A stretch of 64,000 nucleotides of DNA from Streptomyces fulvoviolaceus (GCF_000718165.1 NZ_JOEY01000005.1:62001-126000), one strand, 5' to 3'; positions 7,250-16,029 are shown, numbered from the stretch's first letter. A program made the numbers and translations. Notes: a model not told the origin generated them from the letters alone.

Positions 7250-8647
7250 ATGGACACCGATGTGTTGATCGTGGGCGCCGGCCCGACCGGACTGGCCCTC
7301 GGCATCGACCTGGCCCGGCAGGGCGTGGACGCGCTCGTCGTGGAGAAGGCCGAGGCCCTGTTCCCCGGTTCGCGCGGCAAGGGCATCCAGCCGCGCACGA
7401 TGGAGGTCTTCGACGACCTGGGCGTGCTGGACGCGATCCGCGCGGCCGGCGGCGACTACCCGGTCGGGATGATCTGGCAGGACGGCGAGCGGGTCGGCGA
7501 ACACCGGATGTTCGACTCGGCCGGGACGAGCGAGGACTCGCCGTACGGGGAGCCGTGGATGGTGCCGCAGTGGCGGACGCAGGAGGTGCTGTTCGCACGT
7601 CTGGAGGAGCTGGGCGGGGAGGTCGCGTTCGGGCGGGAGGTGGTCGGACTCGACCAGGACGACGCGGGGGTGACGGTGCGCTTCGCGACCGGCCCGGACC
7701 TCCGCGCCCGGTATCTGGTCGCCGCCGACGGCGGCCGCTCGGCCGTGCGCCGGGCCCTCGGTATCGGCATGACCGGGGAGACGGTCGACCCGAACCCGCT
7801 GCTCGTGGCGGACGTACGGATCAGCGGCCTGGACCGCGACAACTGGCACGTCTTCCCGCCGCGCGGGGAGGGCGACGGCTTCCTCGCGATCTGCCCGCTC
7901 GCGGGAACGGACGTGTTCCAGGTCGTGGCCCAGTTCCCGGAGGGCACCGAGGTGGACCTCTCCCTCGACGGCATCCGCAAGGTCGTCGCCGCCCGCTCGC
8001 ACCTCGCCCCCGAGGACGTGACGGAGCTGCGCTGGGCGTCGGACTTCCGCCCTCGTGCCGCCCTCGCGGACCGCTTCCGCTCCGGCCACGTCTTCCTGGC
8101 GGGCGACGCGGCCCACGTCCACTCGCCGGCCGGCGGCCAGGGACTGAACACCAGCGTCCAGGACGCGTACAACCTGGGCTGGAAGCTGGGAGCGGTGCTG
8201 CGCGCCGGTGCCCCCGCCGCACTCCTGGACACCTACGAGGAGGAACGCCGCCCCATCGCGGCGCACATGCTCGGCCTCTCGACGAGCGTCCACCGGGGCG
8301 AGACTCGGCGCGGCGAGGCGACGCGGCAGCTGGGCCTGGGCTACCGGGACTCGTCACTCACGGAGGAGACACGGGCGGCCGGGGGCCAGGTGCGGGCGGG
8401 CGACCGCGCCCCCGACGGCAAGCTGGGCGACGTACGCCTCTTCGACGCGTTCCGGGGGCCGCACTGGACGCTGGTGGCGGTGGGGGTGGAGACGCCTCGC
8501 GAGCTGCCGGAGTCGGTGCACGTGGTCAGCGGAGAGGAGCAGCCGTCATACGGGAGGGGCCTGTTCCTGGTACGCCCGGACGGCTACGTGGGGTGGGCGG
8601 GCGAAACACCGGTCGGCTTGCAGGAGTACGTGGCGGCAGGTTTTTAG
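7250..8647 (+). CDS. FAD-dependent aromatic monooxygenase (PheA/TfdB, rifampicin-monooxygenase-like)
   Basis: A 465-residue class A flavoprotein monooxygenase that would use NAD(P)H and O2 to hydroxylate an aromatic substrate. The FAD fingerprint GAGPTGL is at about 8-14, a DG motif occurs in VAADGGRSAVRRALG at about 160-175, and GDAAHVHSPAGGQGLN at about 285-300 binds FAD ribityl/pyrophosphate. The short thioredoxin-like C-terminal piece fits the rifampicin monooxygenase subgroup by length. ATG start after a GGAG site. It is divergent from a TetR repressor with two operators, so it is probably inducible by its substrate, either an antibiotic or an aromatic. The substrate cannot be read from sequence. 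Confidence 0.85.
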   Translation: MDTDVLIVGAGPTGLALGIDLARQGVDALVVEKAEALFPGSRGKGIQPRTMEVFDDLGVLDAIRAAGGDYPVGMIWQDGERVGEHRMFDSAGTSEDSPYGEPWMVPQWRTQEVLFARLEELGGEVAFGREVVGLDQDDAGVTVRFATGPDLRARYLVAADGGRSAVRRALGIGMTGETVDPNPLLVADVRISGLDRDNWHVFPPRGEGDGFLAICPLAGTDVFQVVAQFPEGTEVDLSLDGIRKVVAARSHLAPEDVTELRWASDFRPRAALADRFRSGHVFLAGDAAHVHSPAGGQGLNTSVQDAYNLGWKLGAVLRAGAPAALLDTYEEERRPIAAHMLGLSTSVHRGETRRGEATRQLGLGYRDSSLTEETRAAGGQVRAGDRAPDGKLGDVRLFDAFRGPHWTLVAVGVETPRELPESVHVVSGEEQPSYGRGLFLVRPDGYVGWAGETPVGLQEYVAAGF

Positions 8648-8701
8648 GGGCGCGGGGCTGTGTCGATCAGCGGCTCCGCCGCGGGGCGCGACCAGCCCCC
8701 A
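8647..8701. repeat. interspersed hairpin repeat, copy B
   Basis: Starts at the last base of the monooxygenase stop codon. GGGGCTG (8654-8660) pairs with CAGCCCC (8693-8699) around an inner GCGGC-tcc-GCCGC hairpin. It lies between convergent genes, consistent with a bidirectional terminator. Confidence 0.78.
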
Positions 8702-8719
8702 CCGGCCCGCAGCCGGGCA

Positions 8720-9367
8720 TCACGCACTGGCCAGAGACAACTTCACCGCAAACCCAAGAAACAACGCCCCGGCAGCCGAAGTAACCCCCGCAGACAACCG
8801 CCTACGCCGCCGGAAGGCACCGGCCAACTTCGTCCCACTGAATATCAGCGCACTGAGATACAGGAAGCTGGCCACCTGCGCGAACGCCCCCAGCACCACG
8901 AAGGACAGCGCCGGATACGCATACCCCGGATCGACGAACTGCACGAAAAAGGCGACGAAGAACAAGATCGCCTTGGGATTGAACAGGCTGATGACCAGCG
9001 CACGACGGTAGGGCCGCTCCCCGGCGACAACAGGCTCGACGGCGTCAGCCACCCGCTCCCGCCGAGTCCGCCACATCCCCCGGGCCGCCCGCAGCATCCC
9101 GACCGCCAGCCACGTCAGATACCCGGCCCCGGCGTACTTCACGATCCCGAACAGCACGGCGTTCGCCTGCAGCAGCGAAGCGACCCCCGCGGCCGACAAG
9201 GTCATCAGCACGGCGTCCCCGCACCAGACCCCGGCCGCGGCGGTGTACCCGGCGCGAATCCCCTGACGGGCGGCGACGGAAAGGACGTACAGAGAGTTGG
9301 GACCGGGCAGCAGGACGATCAGGACGAGGCCTGCCAGATACGTGGGGAGGTCGATGACACCGAACAT
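8720..9367 (-). CDS. LysE/RhtB-family amino-acid exporter
   Basis: A 215-residue inner-membrane protein with about six hydrophobic helices. The family hallmark LLPGPNSLYVLSVAARQG occurs at about 17-34, followed by a GCGDAVLM-like second helix (VWCGDAVLM) and FNPKAILFFVAFFVQF at about 115-130. Such proteins export amino acids or similar small metabolites by proton antiport. The ATG at 9367 puts the first helix at the right distance. It lies 13 bp downstream of the mutase gene on the same strand, so may be co-transcribed with it, although no metabolic link is evident. The exact substrate is unknown. Confidence 0.85.
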   Translation of the reverse strand: MFGVIDLPTYLAGLVLIVLLPGPNSLYVLSVAARQGIRAGYTAAAGVWCGDAVLMTLSAAGVASLLQANAVLFGIVKYAGAGYLTWLAVGMLRAARGMWRTRRERVADAVEPVVAGERPYRRALVISLFNPKAILFFVAFFVQFVDPGYAYPALSFVVLGAFAQVASFLYLSALIFSGTKLAGAFRRRRRLSAGVTSAAGALFLGFAVKLSLASA

Positions 9368-9380
9368 GGGAACGAGTGTC

Positions 9381-10961
9381 TCAGAACGCGTCACTCGGGA
9401 TGTACGTCCCCCAGACCTCCCGAAGGGCGTTGCACACCTCACCCACCGTCGCCCGAGCCCGCAGCGCGTCCTTCATCGGGTACAGGACGTTGTCCGCGCC
9501 CTCGGCCGCCTTCTTCAGGGCGTCCAGGGCCGAGTCCACCGCCGCCTGGTCGCGCTCGGCCCGGAGCTTGGCCAGCCGCTCCGCCTGCTGGGCCTCGATG
9601 GCCGGGTCCACCCGCAACGGCTCGTACGGCTCCTCCTCGTCGAGCTGGAAACGGTTGACGCCGACGACCACCCGGTCACCGGCGTCGGTCTCCAGGGCGA
9701 TGCGGTAGGCGGACTGCTCGATCTCGTTCTTCTGGAAGCCGTGCTCGATCGCGGCGACCGCGCCGCCGAGGTCCTCGACCTTCCGCATCAGCTCGACCGC
9801 GGCCGCCTCCACATCGTCGGTCATCTTCTCGATGACGTACGAGCCCGCGAAGGGGTCGACGGTGGCGGTGACGTCGGTCTCGTAGGCGAGGACCTGCTGC
9901 GTCCGCAGCGCCAGCCGCGCGCTCTTGTCCGTCGGCAGCGCGATCGCCTCGTCGAAGGAGTTGGTGTGGAGGGACTGCGTGCCGCCCAGCACCGCCGACA
10001 GGCCCTGCACCGCCACCCGGACCAGGTTCACCTCCGGCTGCTGGGCCGTCAGCTGCACGCCCGCCGTCTGCGTGTGGAAGCGCAGCATCAACGACTTGGG
10101 GTTCCGCGCGCCAAACTCCTCCCGCATCACCCGCGCCCAAATACGCCTGGCCGCACGGAACTTGGCGACCTCCTCCAGGATCGTCGTACGGGCGACGAAG
10201 AAGAAGGACAGGCGGGGCGCGAAGTCGTCGACGTCCATGCCCGCCGCGACCGCCGTGCGGACGTACTCGATGCCGTCCGCCAGCGTGAACGCGATCTCCT
10301 GCGCCGGGGACGCGCCCGCCTCCGCCATGTGGTAACCGGAGATCGAGATCGTGTTCCACTTCGGGATCTCGGCCCTGCAGTACTTGAAGATGTCGGCGAT
10401 GAGCCGCAGCGACGGCTTCGGCGGGAAGATGTACGTCCCCCGCGCGATGTACTCCTTCAGCACGTCGTTCTGGATCGTGCCCGTCAGCTGGTCCGCGGCC
10501 ACCCCCTGCTCCTCCGCGACCAGTTGGTACAGCAGAAGCAGCAGAGCCGCCGGCGCGTTGATCGTCATCGACGTGGACACCTTGTCCAGCGGGATCCCGC
10601 CGAACAGCACCCGCATGTCGTCGACGGAGTCGATCGCGACTCCCACCTTGCCGACCTCGCCGTGCGCGATCGGGGCGTCGGAGTCGTGGCCCATCTGGGT
10701 GGGCAGGTCGAAGGCGACCGACAGGCCCGTGGTGCCGTGGGCGATCAGCTGTTGGTAGCGGGCATTGGACTCCACCGCCGTACCGAAACCGGCGTACTGG
10801 CGCATCGTCCACGGCCGGCCGGTGTACATCGACGGGTACACGCCACGGGTGAAGGGATAGGCCCCCGGCTCCCCCAGCTTCTCCACCGGGTCCCAGCCCG
10901 CGAGGTCCTCCGGCCCGTAGACCGGCTCGATGGGCAGACCTGACTCCGACTCGCGCGTCAT
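9381..10961 (-). CDS. acyl-CoA mutase (methylmalonyl-CoA mutase family) large subunit
   Basis: A 526-residue TIM-barrel subunit of a coenzyme-B12-dependent acyl-CoA mutase. Visible family segments include [49 protein letters not shown] and the [14 protein letters not shown] stretch near the active site. It ends after the barrel linker (GTYIPSDAF), with no C-terminal cobalamin-binding DxHxxG domain, so it needs a separate small subunit encoded elsewhere. The active-site neighbourhood (QYAGFGT, DLPTQM) differs from canonical methylmalonyl-CoA mutase (typically AGFSTAEE), so substrate may be another acyl-CoA. ATG start at 10961. Confidence 0.87.
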   Translation of the reverse strand: MTRESESGLPIEPVYGPEDLAGWDPVEKLGEPGAYPFTRGVYPSMYTGRPWTMRQYAGFGTAVESNARYQQLIAHGTTGLSVAFDLPTQMGHDSDAPIAHGEVGKVGVAIDSVDDMRVLFGGIPLDKVSTSMTINAPAALLLLLYQLVAEEQGVAADQLTGTIQNDVLKEYIARGTYIFPPKPSLRLIADIFKYCRAEIPKWNTISISGYHMAEAGASPAQEIAFTLADGIEYVRTAVAAGMDVDDFAPRLSFFFVARTTILEEVAKFRAARRIWARVMREEFGARNPKSLMLRFHTQTAGVQLTAQQPEVNLVRVAVQGLSAVLGGTQSLHTNSFDEAIALPTDKSARLALRTQQVLAYETDVTATVDPFAGSYVIEKMTDDVEAAAVELMRKVEDLGGAVAAIEHGFQKNEIEQSAYRIALETDAGDRVVVGVNRFQLDEEEPYEPLRVDPAIEAQQAERLAKLRAERDQAAVDSALDALKKAAEGADNVLYPMKDALRARATVGEVCNALREVWGTYIPSDAF

Positions 10962-11055
10962 GTCCCCACCATGCCCCTCCGTTCGCAACCAGTCATCCGG
11001 GGGCACACATCTCAGGTGACATCGGTGTGCATACGTGAGACGGCGGGGGTCGGCA

Positions 11056-11889
11056 ATGCGTACCAAGGGCATGGGGAGACGGATCGTCGCGGTGCTGGCG
11101 CTGGCCGCGCTGAGCGGCTGTACGGTGCAGACCGCGGACGGGAAGCACCGGTCGCCGGTGCGCATAGAGCTGCCCAGCAGGAGTCCGTCCGCGACACCGG
11201 ACGACGACGGTAAGGGTGACGACAAGCCGAGCCCCACGCCCACCAGGACCTCCGCCCCCGAAGTCCTCTGGTCGCGCGGTGACTCCGGCCGGGACGTGCG
11301 TGAGCTCCAGGCCCGGTTGCGGCAGGTCGCGTGGCTCTTCGACGGGCCCACCGGGTCGTACGACGACCTCACGGAGCAGGCGGTCAAGGGCTTCCAGGGC
11401 AAGCGCGGGCTGCCGAGGACGGGGAAGACGGACCGCGTCACCTGGCAGCGGCTGCTGAAGATGACGCACGAGCCGGGCAAGTGGGACCTGTACCTGATGG
11501 GCGGGCAGCCGGCCGACACGCCGGACGCGCGCTGTATGACCGGTCGCGTGCTGTGCATCAGCAAGACGAGCCGGACCCTGCGCTGGATGATCGACGGGCG
11601 GACGGTCAGGACCGTGTCGGTCCGCTTCGGTTCGCAGGGCACTCCGACCCGGGAGGGCGTGTTCCAGGTCTACTGGAAGTCCCGCCACCACGTGTCCACG
11701 CTGTACGACTCCCCGATGCCGTACGCGATGTTCTTCAGCGGCGGTCAGGCGGTCCACTACTCGTCCGACTTCGCGGCCAACGGCTATGCCGGCGCCTCGC
11801 ACGGCTGCGTCAACGTACGGGACGAGGCGGCGATCGCGGATCTGTTCGCGCAGGTGAGCAACGGCGACAAGGTCGTCGTCCACTGGTGA
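11056..11889 (+). CDS. lipoprotein L,D-transpeptidase with peptidoglycan-binding domain
   Basis: A 277-residue exported wall enzyme. The signal sequence ends in a lipobox (LSGC, Cys at about 22), so it should be a lipid-anchored protein. A Pro/Ser/Thr linker is followed by a PG_binding_1 domain (about 75-130: [16 protein letters not shown]) and a YkuD catalytic domain. The YkuD signature is present, with a His in QAVHYSSDF and the nucleophile in SHGCVNVRD near residue 255. It would make 3-3 peptide cross-links or attach proteins to the wall. I chose the ATG at 11056; a GTG at 11035 is possible in frame. A strong hairpin follows the stop. Confidence 0.9.
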   Translation: MRTKGMGRRIVAVLALAALSGCTVQTADGKHRSPVRIELPSRSPSATPDDDGKGDDKPSPTPTRTSAPEVLWSRGDSGRDVRELQARLRQVAWLFDGPTGSYDDLTEQAVKGFQGKRGLPRTGKTDRVTWQRLLKMTHEPGKWDLYLMGGQPADTPDARCMTGRVLCISKTSRTLRWMIDGRTVRTVSVRFGSQGTPTREGVFQVYWKSRHHVSTLYDSPMPYAMFFSGGQAVHYSSDFAANGYAGASHGCVNVRDEAAIADLFAQVSNGDKVVVHW

Positions 11890-11959
11890 GTCCCGAAAGG
11901 GACGAGAGGGAGACGTGCGGGGCGCGGGCGGGACCGGGGGAACGTGTCCCGCCCGCGCC
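11890..11959 (+). terminator. strong hairpin terminator of the L,D-transpeptidase gene
   Basis: GGCGCGGGCGGGAC (11921-11934) pairs perfectly with GTCCCGCCCGCGCC (11946-11959) across an 11-base loop. It is preceded by a small GTCCC-GAAA-GGGAC hairpin immediately after the stop. Confidence 0.85.
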
Positions 11960-12013
11960 GAGGTGCACGAGCCGTGGGTACGGGGGGAACCCCGGCTCTG
12001 TGCGACGGCCGAT

Positions 12014-12072
12014 GACCAGTCGGCTCATTCATTACTGCGCCCCAGCGGCCGAAAACGTCACACCCGCCGCGG
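12014..12072. repeat. 59-bp direct repeat, copy 1
   Basis: About 90 percent identical to 12273-12331. Both start GACCAGTCGGCTCA and end in the same AAAACGTCACACCCGCCGCGG-type block. The copies bracket the micro-protein gene. This copy lies downstream of it and drives nothing recognisable. Confidence 0.8.
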
Positions 12073-12104
12073 AGAGTCCGCAGAAGCGCAGGTCAACGGC
12101 GTGA

Positions 12105-12236
12105 TCACCGGGCTGCCAGGCTCGCGCAGACGCCGAGGACGACGGCTGCCGTCGTGAGCAGAACCACGACCAGGCGGGCGGTCGGGTTGTCCCGCTCGAT
12201 CGCGATCCGGATCGTCCGCCAGAATTCCCGTCCCAT
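12105..12236 (-). CDS. 43-residue single-span membrane micro-protein
   Basis: Encodes a 43-residue protein: a short amphipathic, basic N-terminus (MGREFWRTIRIAIERDN) and one hydrophobic span (VVVLLTTAAVVLGVCASL). A strong AAGGAGG lies five bases before the ATG, which is the main reason to believe in the gene. It is flanked by the two copies of a 59-bp repeat; the upstream copy probably contains its promoter. Function is unknown. Its size and position beside sigma/membrane-partner genes would fit a small envelope-associated regulator, but that is only a guess. Confidence 0.65.
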   Translation of the reverse strand: MGREFWRTIRIAIERDNPTARLVVVLLTTAAVVLGVCASLAAR

Positions 12237-12272
12237 GGCGCCTCCTTGGCTTCGCGGGCTTCGAGGCCCGGA

Positions 12273-12331
12273 GACCAGTCGGCTCACTCATTGCTGCGCG
12301 GCACCGGCGGAAAACGTCACACCCGCCGCGG
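12273..12331. repeat. 59-bp direct repeat, copy 2 (upstream of the micro-protein)
   Basis: Lies 37-95 bp upstream of the micro-protein start when read on the minus strand, where a promoter would be expected. The best conserved core on that strand is GTGTGACGTTTTC. A small CGGGC/GCCCG hairpin lies between it and the ribosome site. Confidence 0.75.
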
Positions 12332-12369
12332 CAAAGGGCACGGCGGGTGCGGAAGCCCTGGATTCGGGG

Positions 12370-13455
12370 TCAGAGCGCGCTGTACGTCGGGCTCGGCATC
12401 GGGCTCTCCGACATCGTTGCCCGGCCGGAGAGCAGGGAGAGCAGCGGGGTGTCGCCGGCGCCGTCGGCGCGGTCGTGGGAGGTGCCGCCGGGGGCCATGA
12501 AGCGGCTGTTCTGGCCCGCGCCCTGGGTCCCCTGGTCGTCCTTGTCGCCCTGGCCGTTCTCGTCGGTCTGGCCGCTCTCGCCGTCGGAGTCGCCGGTGTC
12601 GCTGCGGTCCCCGCCCCGGTCGTTGGCGTCCTCGCCGGTGGTGTCGGTGTCGGCCAGGACGCCCTTGCAGTACTTCCACACATGCGTGGAGCCGCCCGCC
12701 GCACCCTGCAGGTCGCGCATGCGGTCGGCGGTGAGGTCCTTGCCGTCGCGTACGTCGCGGCAGGCCGAGGCGGCTCCGCTCCAGTCGTGGCCGACGTCCT
12801 CGCGGGCGGAACCGGTGCCGGGGTCGGTGGCCGTACCGCCGCGTGCCGTGTCGCGCGGGCTGCCCGCGCCGGCGGAGGAGCCGCTGGTGGCGCCGTCGGG
12901 CGTGGGCTCGCTCTCGGGGGCCATGGGCGACGGCGAGGCGAGCGGGCGGTCCGGTGTCACGGCGGCCGAGACCGAGGCGACCGGGTCCGGTTCGCCGTCG
13001 CCGAAGGGCGTCGGCAGCACTCCGGTTCCGGCCGCGACCGCCACGCCGCCGACCATGCCGACGGCCAGCGTGGCGACCAGTGCGAACCGGGCGGGGCGGC
13101 GCCGGCGGGGGCGCGGGTCGTCCGCGTCCGGGCCGCCGGCACGGTCGATACGGACGAGTCCCGCGTCGGAGGAGTGGGGACGGGCGCGGTGCCGACCGCG
13201 GGTCCGCTCGCCGGCCCAGTCACCGACCCAGTCGTCCGCACGCTCCGCGCGCACCTTCCGGAACGCGGCCAACGCGGCTGCCTCGCCGGGGAGTTCGCCG
13301 CTGGTCGGCGGGGTTTCGGCGGTCAGCGCACCCAGGGTCGTGGCGAGCCGTTCGGCCCGGTCGCGGTCGGCCGCGTCGACAGCTTCGAGTGACTCTCCGC
13401 ACAGCAAACGCTCCGCTGTTTCGCGGTCCAGCCACTTGTACTGCTCGTCGGCCAT
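12370..13455 (-). CDS. membrane partner of adjacent sigma factor (putative anti-sigma-like), copy 1
   Basis: A 361-residue single-pass membrane protein. An N-terminal cytoplasmic part of about 120 residues contains YKWLDRETAERLLCGES and an acidic helix, one hydrophobic span follows (FALVATLAVGMVGGVAVAA, about 128-146), then a long Pro/Ser/Asp-rich external region. Within that region is a short segment with two cysteines (SACRDV ... KYCKGV), shared with the paralog at 14453-15241. The start ATG shares one base with the sigma stop (TGATG), so synthesis is coupled. By context it is a candidate regulator of that sigma factor. It lacks the HxxxCxxC zinc anti-sigma motif, so the role is inferred from position and topology only. 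Confidence 0.65.
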   Translation of the reverse strand: MADEQYKWLDRETAERLLCGESLEAVDAADRDRAERLATTLGALTAETPPTSGELPGEAAALAAFRKVRAERADDWVGDWAGERTRGRHRARPHSSDAGLVRIDRAGGPDADDPRPRRRRPARFALVATLAVGMVGGVAVAAGTGVLPTPFGDGEPDPVASVSAAVTPDRPLASPSPMAPESEPTPDGATSGSSAGAGSPRDTARGGTATDPGTGSAREDVGHDWSGAASACRDVRDGKDLTADRMRDLQGAAGGSTHVWKYCKGVLADTDTTGEDANDRGGDRSDTGDSDGESGQTDENGQGDKDDQGTQGAGQNSRFMAPGGTSHDRADGAGDTPLLSLLSGRATMSESPMPSPTYSAL

Positions 13456-14117
13456 CACATGTCCTTCTGCGTCCGCGCGCGCGTATCCGTCACACTCGCG
13501 GACGTCACCGCACGGCTGTGCGGTTCTCGCTGGGGCGGCAGGGCTCCGAGCCTGCCCGCCGATTCCGGATCGTCGTCGAGGAGTTCGGCGAGCCGTTTCA
13601 GACCCCGGTGCGCGGCCGTCCGTACGGCACCGGGCCGTTTGCCGAGCGTCTCGGCGGCGGTCTTCGCGTCGAGGCCCACGACCACCCGCAGGACGACGGC
13701 CTCGGCCTGGTCCTGCGGCAGCCGGGCGATGAGGGAGAGGGTGCGGTCGGTGGCCAGGGCCTCGATGGCCTCGCCCGCGGTGTCCGACTCGGCGGGCTTC
13801 CCGGTCAGCTCGGTCTCGTCGCCGCCGATCGCGGGGCGGCGGCCACGCATGCGCAGGTGGTCCAGGGCGCGGTTGCGGGCTATCCGGGCGGCCCAGCCGC
13901 GGAAGCGGTCCGCGTCCCCGCTGAACCGGTCCAGGTCACGGGCTATCTGCAGCCAGGACTCGGACGCCACGTCCTCGGCGTCCGGGTCGCCGACCAGCGT
14001 CCGGACGTAGCCGAGCAGCCGCGGGTGCACGGCGCGGTACACAGTCCGGAAAGCGGTCTCGTCCCCGTCCTGTGCCGCAAGCACCGCGGCCGTCAGCTCC
14101 GCGTCGTCCCCCAGCAC
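13455..14117 (-). CDS. ECF-like RNA polymerase sigma factor, copy 1
   Basis: A 220-residue sigma-70 family factor with region 2 (LLGYVRTLVGDPDAEDVASESWLQ, FRGWAARIARNRALDHLR) and region 4 (LPQDQAEAVVLRVV, GKRPGAVRTAAHRGLKRL). I chose the GTG at 14117 because TGAGGA lies seven bases upstream; an ATG at 14186 would add 23 residues. Its stop overlaps the start of the membrane partner gene. It is a close paralog of the factor at 15238-15963, particularly in region 4, so their promoters may overlap. C-terminal tail beyond region 4 is unconserved. Confidence 0.85.
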   Translation of the reverse strand: MLGDDAELTAAVLAAQDGDETAFRTVYRAVHPRLLGYVRTLVGDPDAEDVASESWLQIARDLDRFSGDADRFRGWAARIARNRALDHLRMRGRRPAIGGDETELTGKPAESDTAGEAIEALATDRTLSLIARLPQDQAEAVVLRVVVGLDAKTAAETLGKRPGAVRTAAHRGLKRLAELLDDDPESAGRLGALPPQREPHSRAVTSASVTDTRARTQKDM

Positions 14118-14452
14118 CCGTGAATCCTCAATACATGGTCGAGTCGATGGTCGCGGCTTCGGGCCGTAGATGGTTGCGGTGATCATTCAACTTCCGCGCC
14201 CGGCGCGAAAGGCACGTTACGACCTGAAACCGCTGCTCGTCCATGTCCGTACAAAACGCAACTACCTTGTGACGCCATGACCGGCCCGGCGAGGTGTGAC
14301 AGAAAACGCACTCATGGCGCTGAAGAAAGTACGGGCCGCCGCGCGGCCCGTGCCGCGCGACGGCCGGGGCCTCTCCTGTGGGGGGTGGCGGCCCCGGCCG
14401 TTGCCTCGGCAACGCGCCCGTGGGGCCCGTGAGCAGACCGGGGCGGACAGGA
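14118..14452. promoter_or_regulatory. intergenic region between the two sigma modules
   Basis: Holds the upstream region of sigma copy 1 and the terminator of the second module. On the minus strand a CGTCACAAGGT block at about 14270 resembles CGTCACAGGT upstream of the second sigma gene, which may mark a shared regulatory or promoter element. A 37-codon ORF here has no coding support. Confidence 0.35.
14361..14400 (-). terminator. terminator of the second sigma module
   Basis: CGGCCGGGGCC (14361-14371) pairs perfectly with GGCCCCGGCCG (14390-14400) around an 18-base loop, 53 bp beyond the stop at 14453 on the minus strand. Confidence 0.75.
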
Positions 14453-15241
14453 CTACTGCTTCTTTTCCTGGGCCTTGTCGGCTTCTACGGCTTTGTCCTT
14501 GCCGTTGTCGGAGCTGTTGCCGGTGTCGCCGCCTGCGGGCTTGGCGGTCTTGTCCGGCTTGCTCCCGGTTGCCGCCGGCCGACCCAGCTGCCCGGCGCAG
14601 TAAGCGCTGACCTTCGCCTCGCCGCCCGCGGCCGCGACGAGCCGCTGCCAGGCCGTGGCGTCGAGCGCCCCGCTGCCCTTCGCGGCCTTCTGCTCGTAGG
14701 CACGGCAGTGGGCCTCGGTGTCCTTGGCGGTGGCCGGACGGTCCTTCGGGGCGGAGGCGGCGGGGGAGGCCGAGGGCTCCTCGCCGGGCCGGTCCGGGGC
14801 ACTCGCGGAACCGGGGCGACCGCCCTGGTCACCGGCGTCGTCCTTCGCCGGTCCCGTCGAGCCGATCGCCGCGAACGCGACCCCGCCCAGCGTGAGGCTC
14901 GCGACGAACACCGACAGCGTCGCCTTCAGCGAGCGTGCCGTACGCCGCTGCTCCCGGGGCCGCCAGTCGTCCCGCCGCCGGGTACGCGCCCGGTGCGCCC
15001 CCGCGTCCCGAGCCGCCCGGAACGCGGCCACCGCCCGCTGCTCCGCCCCGGAGTCGAGACCGTCACCGCGCATGGCGGCGGCCAGCAGCGCTTCCAGCGT
15101 TTCGTCCCGCCCGGCCACGGTGTTCTCCGGGCGCACATGCCGACGGTCGGATGTCCCGCCGCCGCTGTGGTGTTCACCCATGCCGTGTCCGTCCCTGTCC
15201 CCGTCGCGCCGTCCGCGCCGCCGTCCGTCCTCGCCTGTCAT
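14453..15241 (-). CDS. membrane partner of adjacent sigma factor (putative anti-sigma-like), copy 2
   Basis: A 262-residue single-pass protein: a basic N-terminal cytoplasmic part with an ETLEALLAAAMRGDGLD helix, one membrane span (LSVFVASLTLGGVAFAAIG, about 109-127), then an external Ser/Pro/Ala region. That region contains a two-cysteine segment (AHCRAY ... AYCAGQLG) resembling the one in copy 1. It ends in a highly charged Lys/Asp/Glu tail. Its start overlaps the sigma stop by 4 bp (ATGA). Inferred to sense something outside the membrane and control the coupled sigma factor; no known anti-sigma fold was recognised. Confidence 0.65.
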   Translation of the reverse strand: MTGEDGRRRGRRDGDRDGHGMGEHHSGGGTSDRRHVRPENTVAGRDETLEALLAAAMRGDGLDSGAEQRAVAAFRAARDAGAHRARTRRRDDWRPREQRRTARSLKATLSVFVASLTLGGVAFAAIGSTGPAKDDAGDQGGRPGSASAPDRPGEEPSASPAASAPKDRPATAKDTEAHCRAYEQKAAKGSGALDATAWQRLVAAAGGEAKVSAYCAGQLGRPAATGSKPDKTAKPAGGDTGNSSDNGKDKAVEADKAQEKKQ

Positions 15242-15963
15242 GTCGACTCCCCCAGCGTCCGGGGCCCCTCATCCGTCACACCCTCGCCGCCCAGCTGCCG
15301 TGCCAGCCGCTTCAGACCCCGGTGCGCCGCTGTGCGCACCGCGCCGGGCCGCTTGCCGAGAACGCGGGCGGCGCCGGGTCCGTCGAGACCGACGACGACC
15401 CGCAGCAGTACGGCCTCGGCCTGGTCGCGCGGCAGCCCTCGGACCAGCTCCAGGGCGTACTCGGTGGAGAGCGACTCCAGCGCCTGGTCGTGGGTGCTGT
15501 GCGGGCCGGGCAGGTCCAGCATGTCCTGTTCCAGCGCCGCCGACCGGGGCCGTACCTTCTGCCGGCGCAGATGGTCCAGCGCCCGGTGCCGGGCGATGGT
15601 CGCGCTCCAGCCGCGGAACCCGGCCCCGTCGCCCTTGAACCGGCCCAGGTCCCGGGAGATCTCCAGCCAGGCGTCGGACGCCACGTCCTCGGCGTCGTCG
15701 CCGACCAGCCCGCGCAGATAACCGAGCAGTCCGGGCTGCACAAGCCGGTAGGCGACCGCGAAGGCGGCCTCGTCACCCTCCTGGGCCCGCGCTACGGCCG
15801 CGCCCAGTTCCCCGTCGTACGCCTTGACGCGGCGGGGTTCCCCTCCGTGGCCCAAGAACTGTCCTGTCCGTGCTGGTTCATGGCGATTCCATACCGTTCT
15901 GGGCGGTCGCTCTGGCCCAAGCCCCTCCACGACCACCAGCGTCGGACTCCGCGGAAGTGTCAC
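15238..15963 (-). CDS. ECF-like RNA polymerase sigma factor, copy 2
   Basis: A sigma-70 family factor of up to 241 residues. Region 2 (LLGYLRGLVGDDAEDVASDAWLEI, FRGWSATIARHRALDHLR) and region 4 (GLPRDQAEAVLLRVVVG, then GKRPGAVRTAAHRGLKRL) are nearly the same as in copy 1. The start is uncertain. GTG at 15963 is the outermost in-frame start but has no ribosome site, and the sigma-like sequence begins only around residue 48. It is coupled to the membrane partner by ATGA, and divergent from the secreted amidase across a region with a strong inverted repeat. Confidence 0.8.
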   Translation of the reverse strand: MTLPRSPTLVVVEGLGPERPPRTVWNRHEPARTGQFLGHGGEPRRVKAYDGELGAAVARAQEGDEAAFAVAYRLVQPGLLGYLRGLVGDDAEDVASDAWLEISRDLGRFKGDGAGFRGWSATIARHRALDHLRRQKVRPRSAALEQDMLDLPGPHSTHDQALESLSTEYALELVRGLPRDQAEAVLLRVVVGLDGPGAARVLGKRPGAVRTAAHRGLKRLARQLGGEGVTDEGPRTLGEST

Positions 15964-16029
15964 AGCCGGTCAGACCATTACCTGAACATCACCTGTGACG
16001 TCTGGTCACTTCCGTACGCTGTGTAAGTG

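Noticed and set aside
11784..12032. ORFs starting inside the 59-bp repeat (MNEPTG.. and MSRLV..)
   Set aside because: They run antisense through the terminator and 3' end of the L,D-transpeptidase gene and look like random GC-rich translation.
14187..14300. 37-codon ORF starting MDEQRFQVV upstream of sigma copy 1
   Set aside because: It overlaps the probable promoter region, has no clear ribosome site and no coding-type composition.
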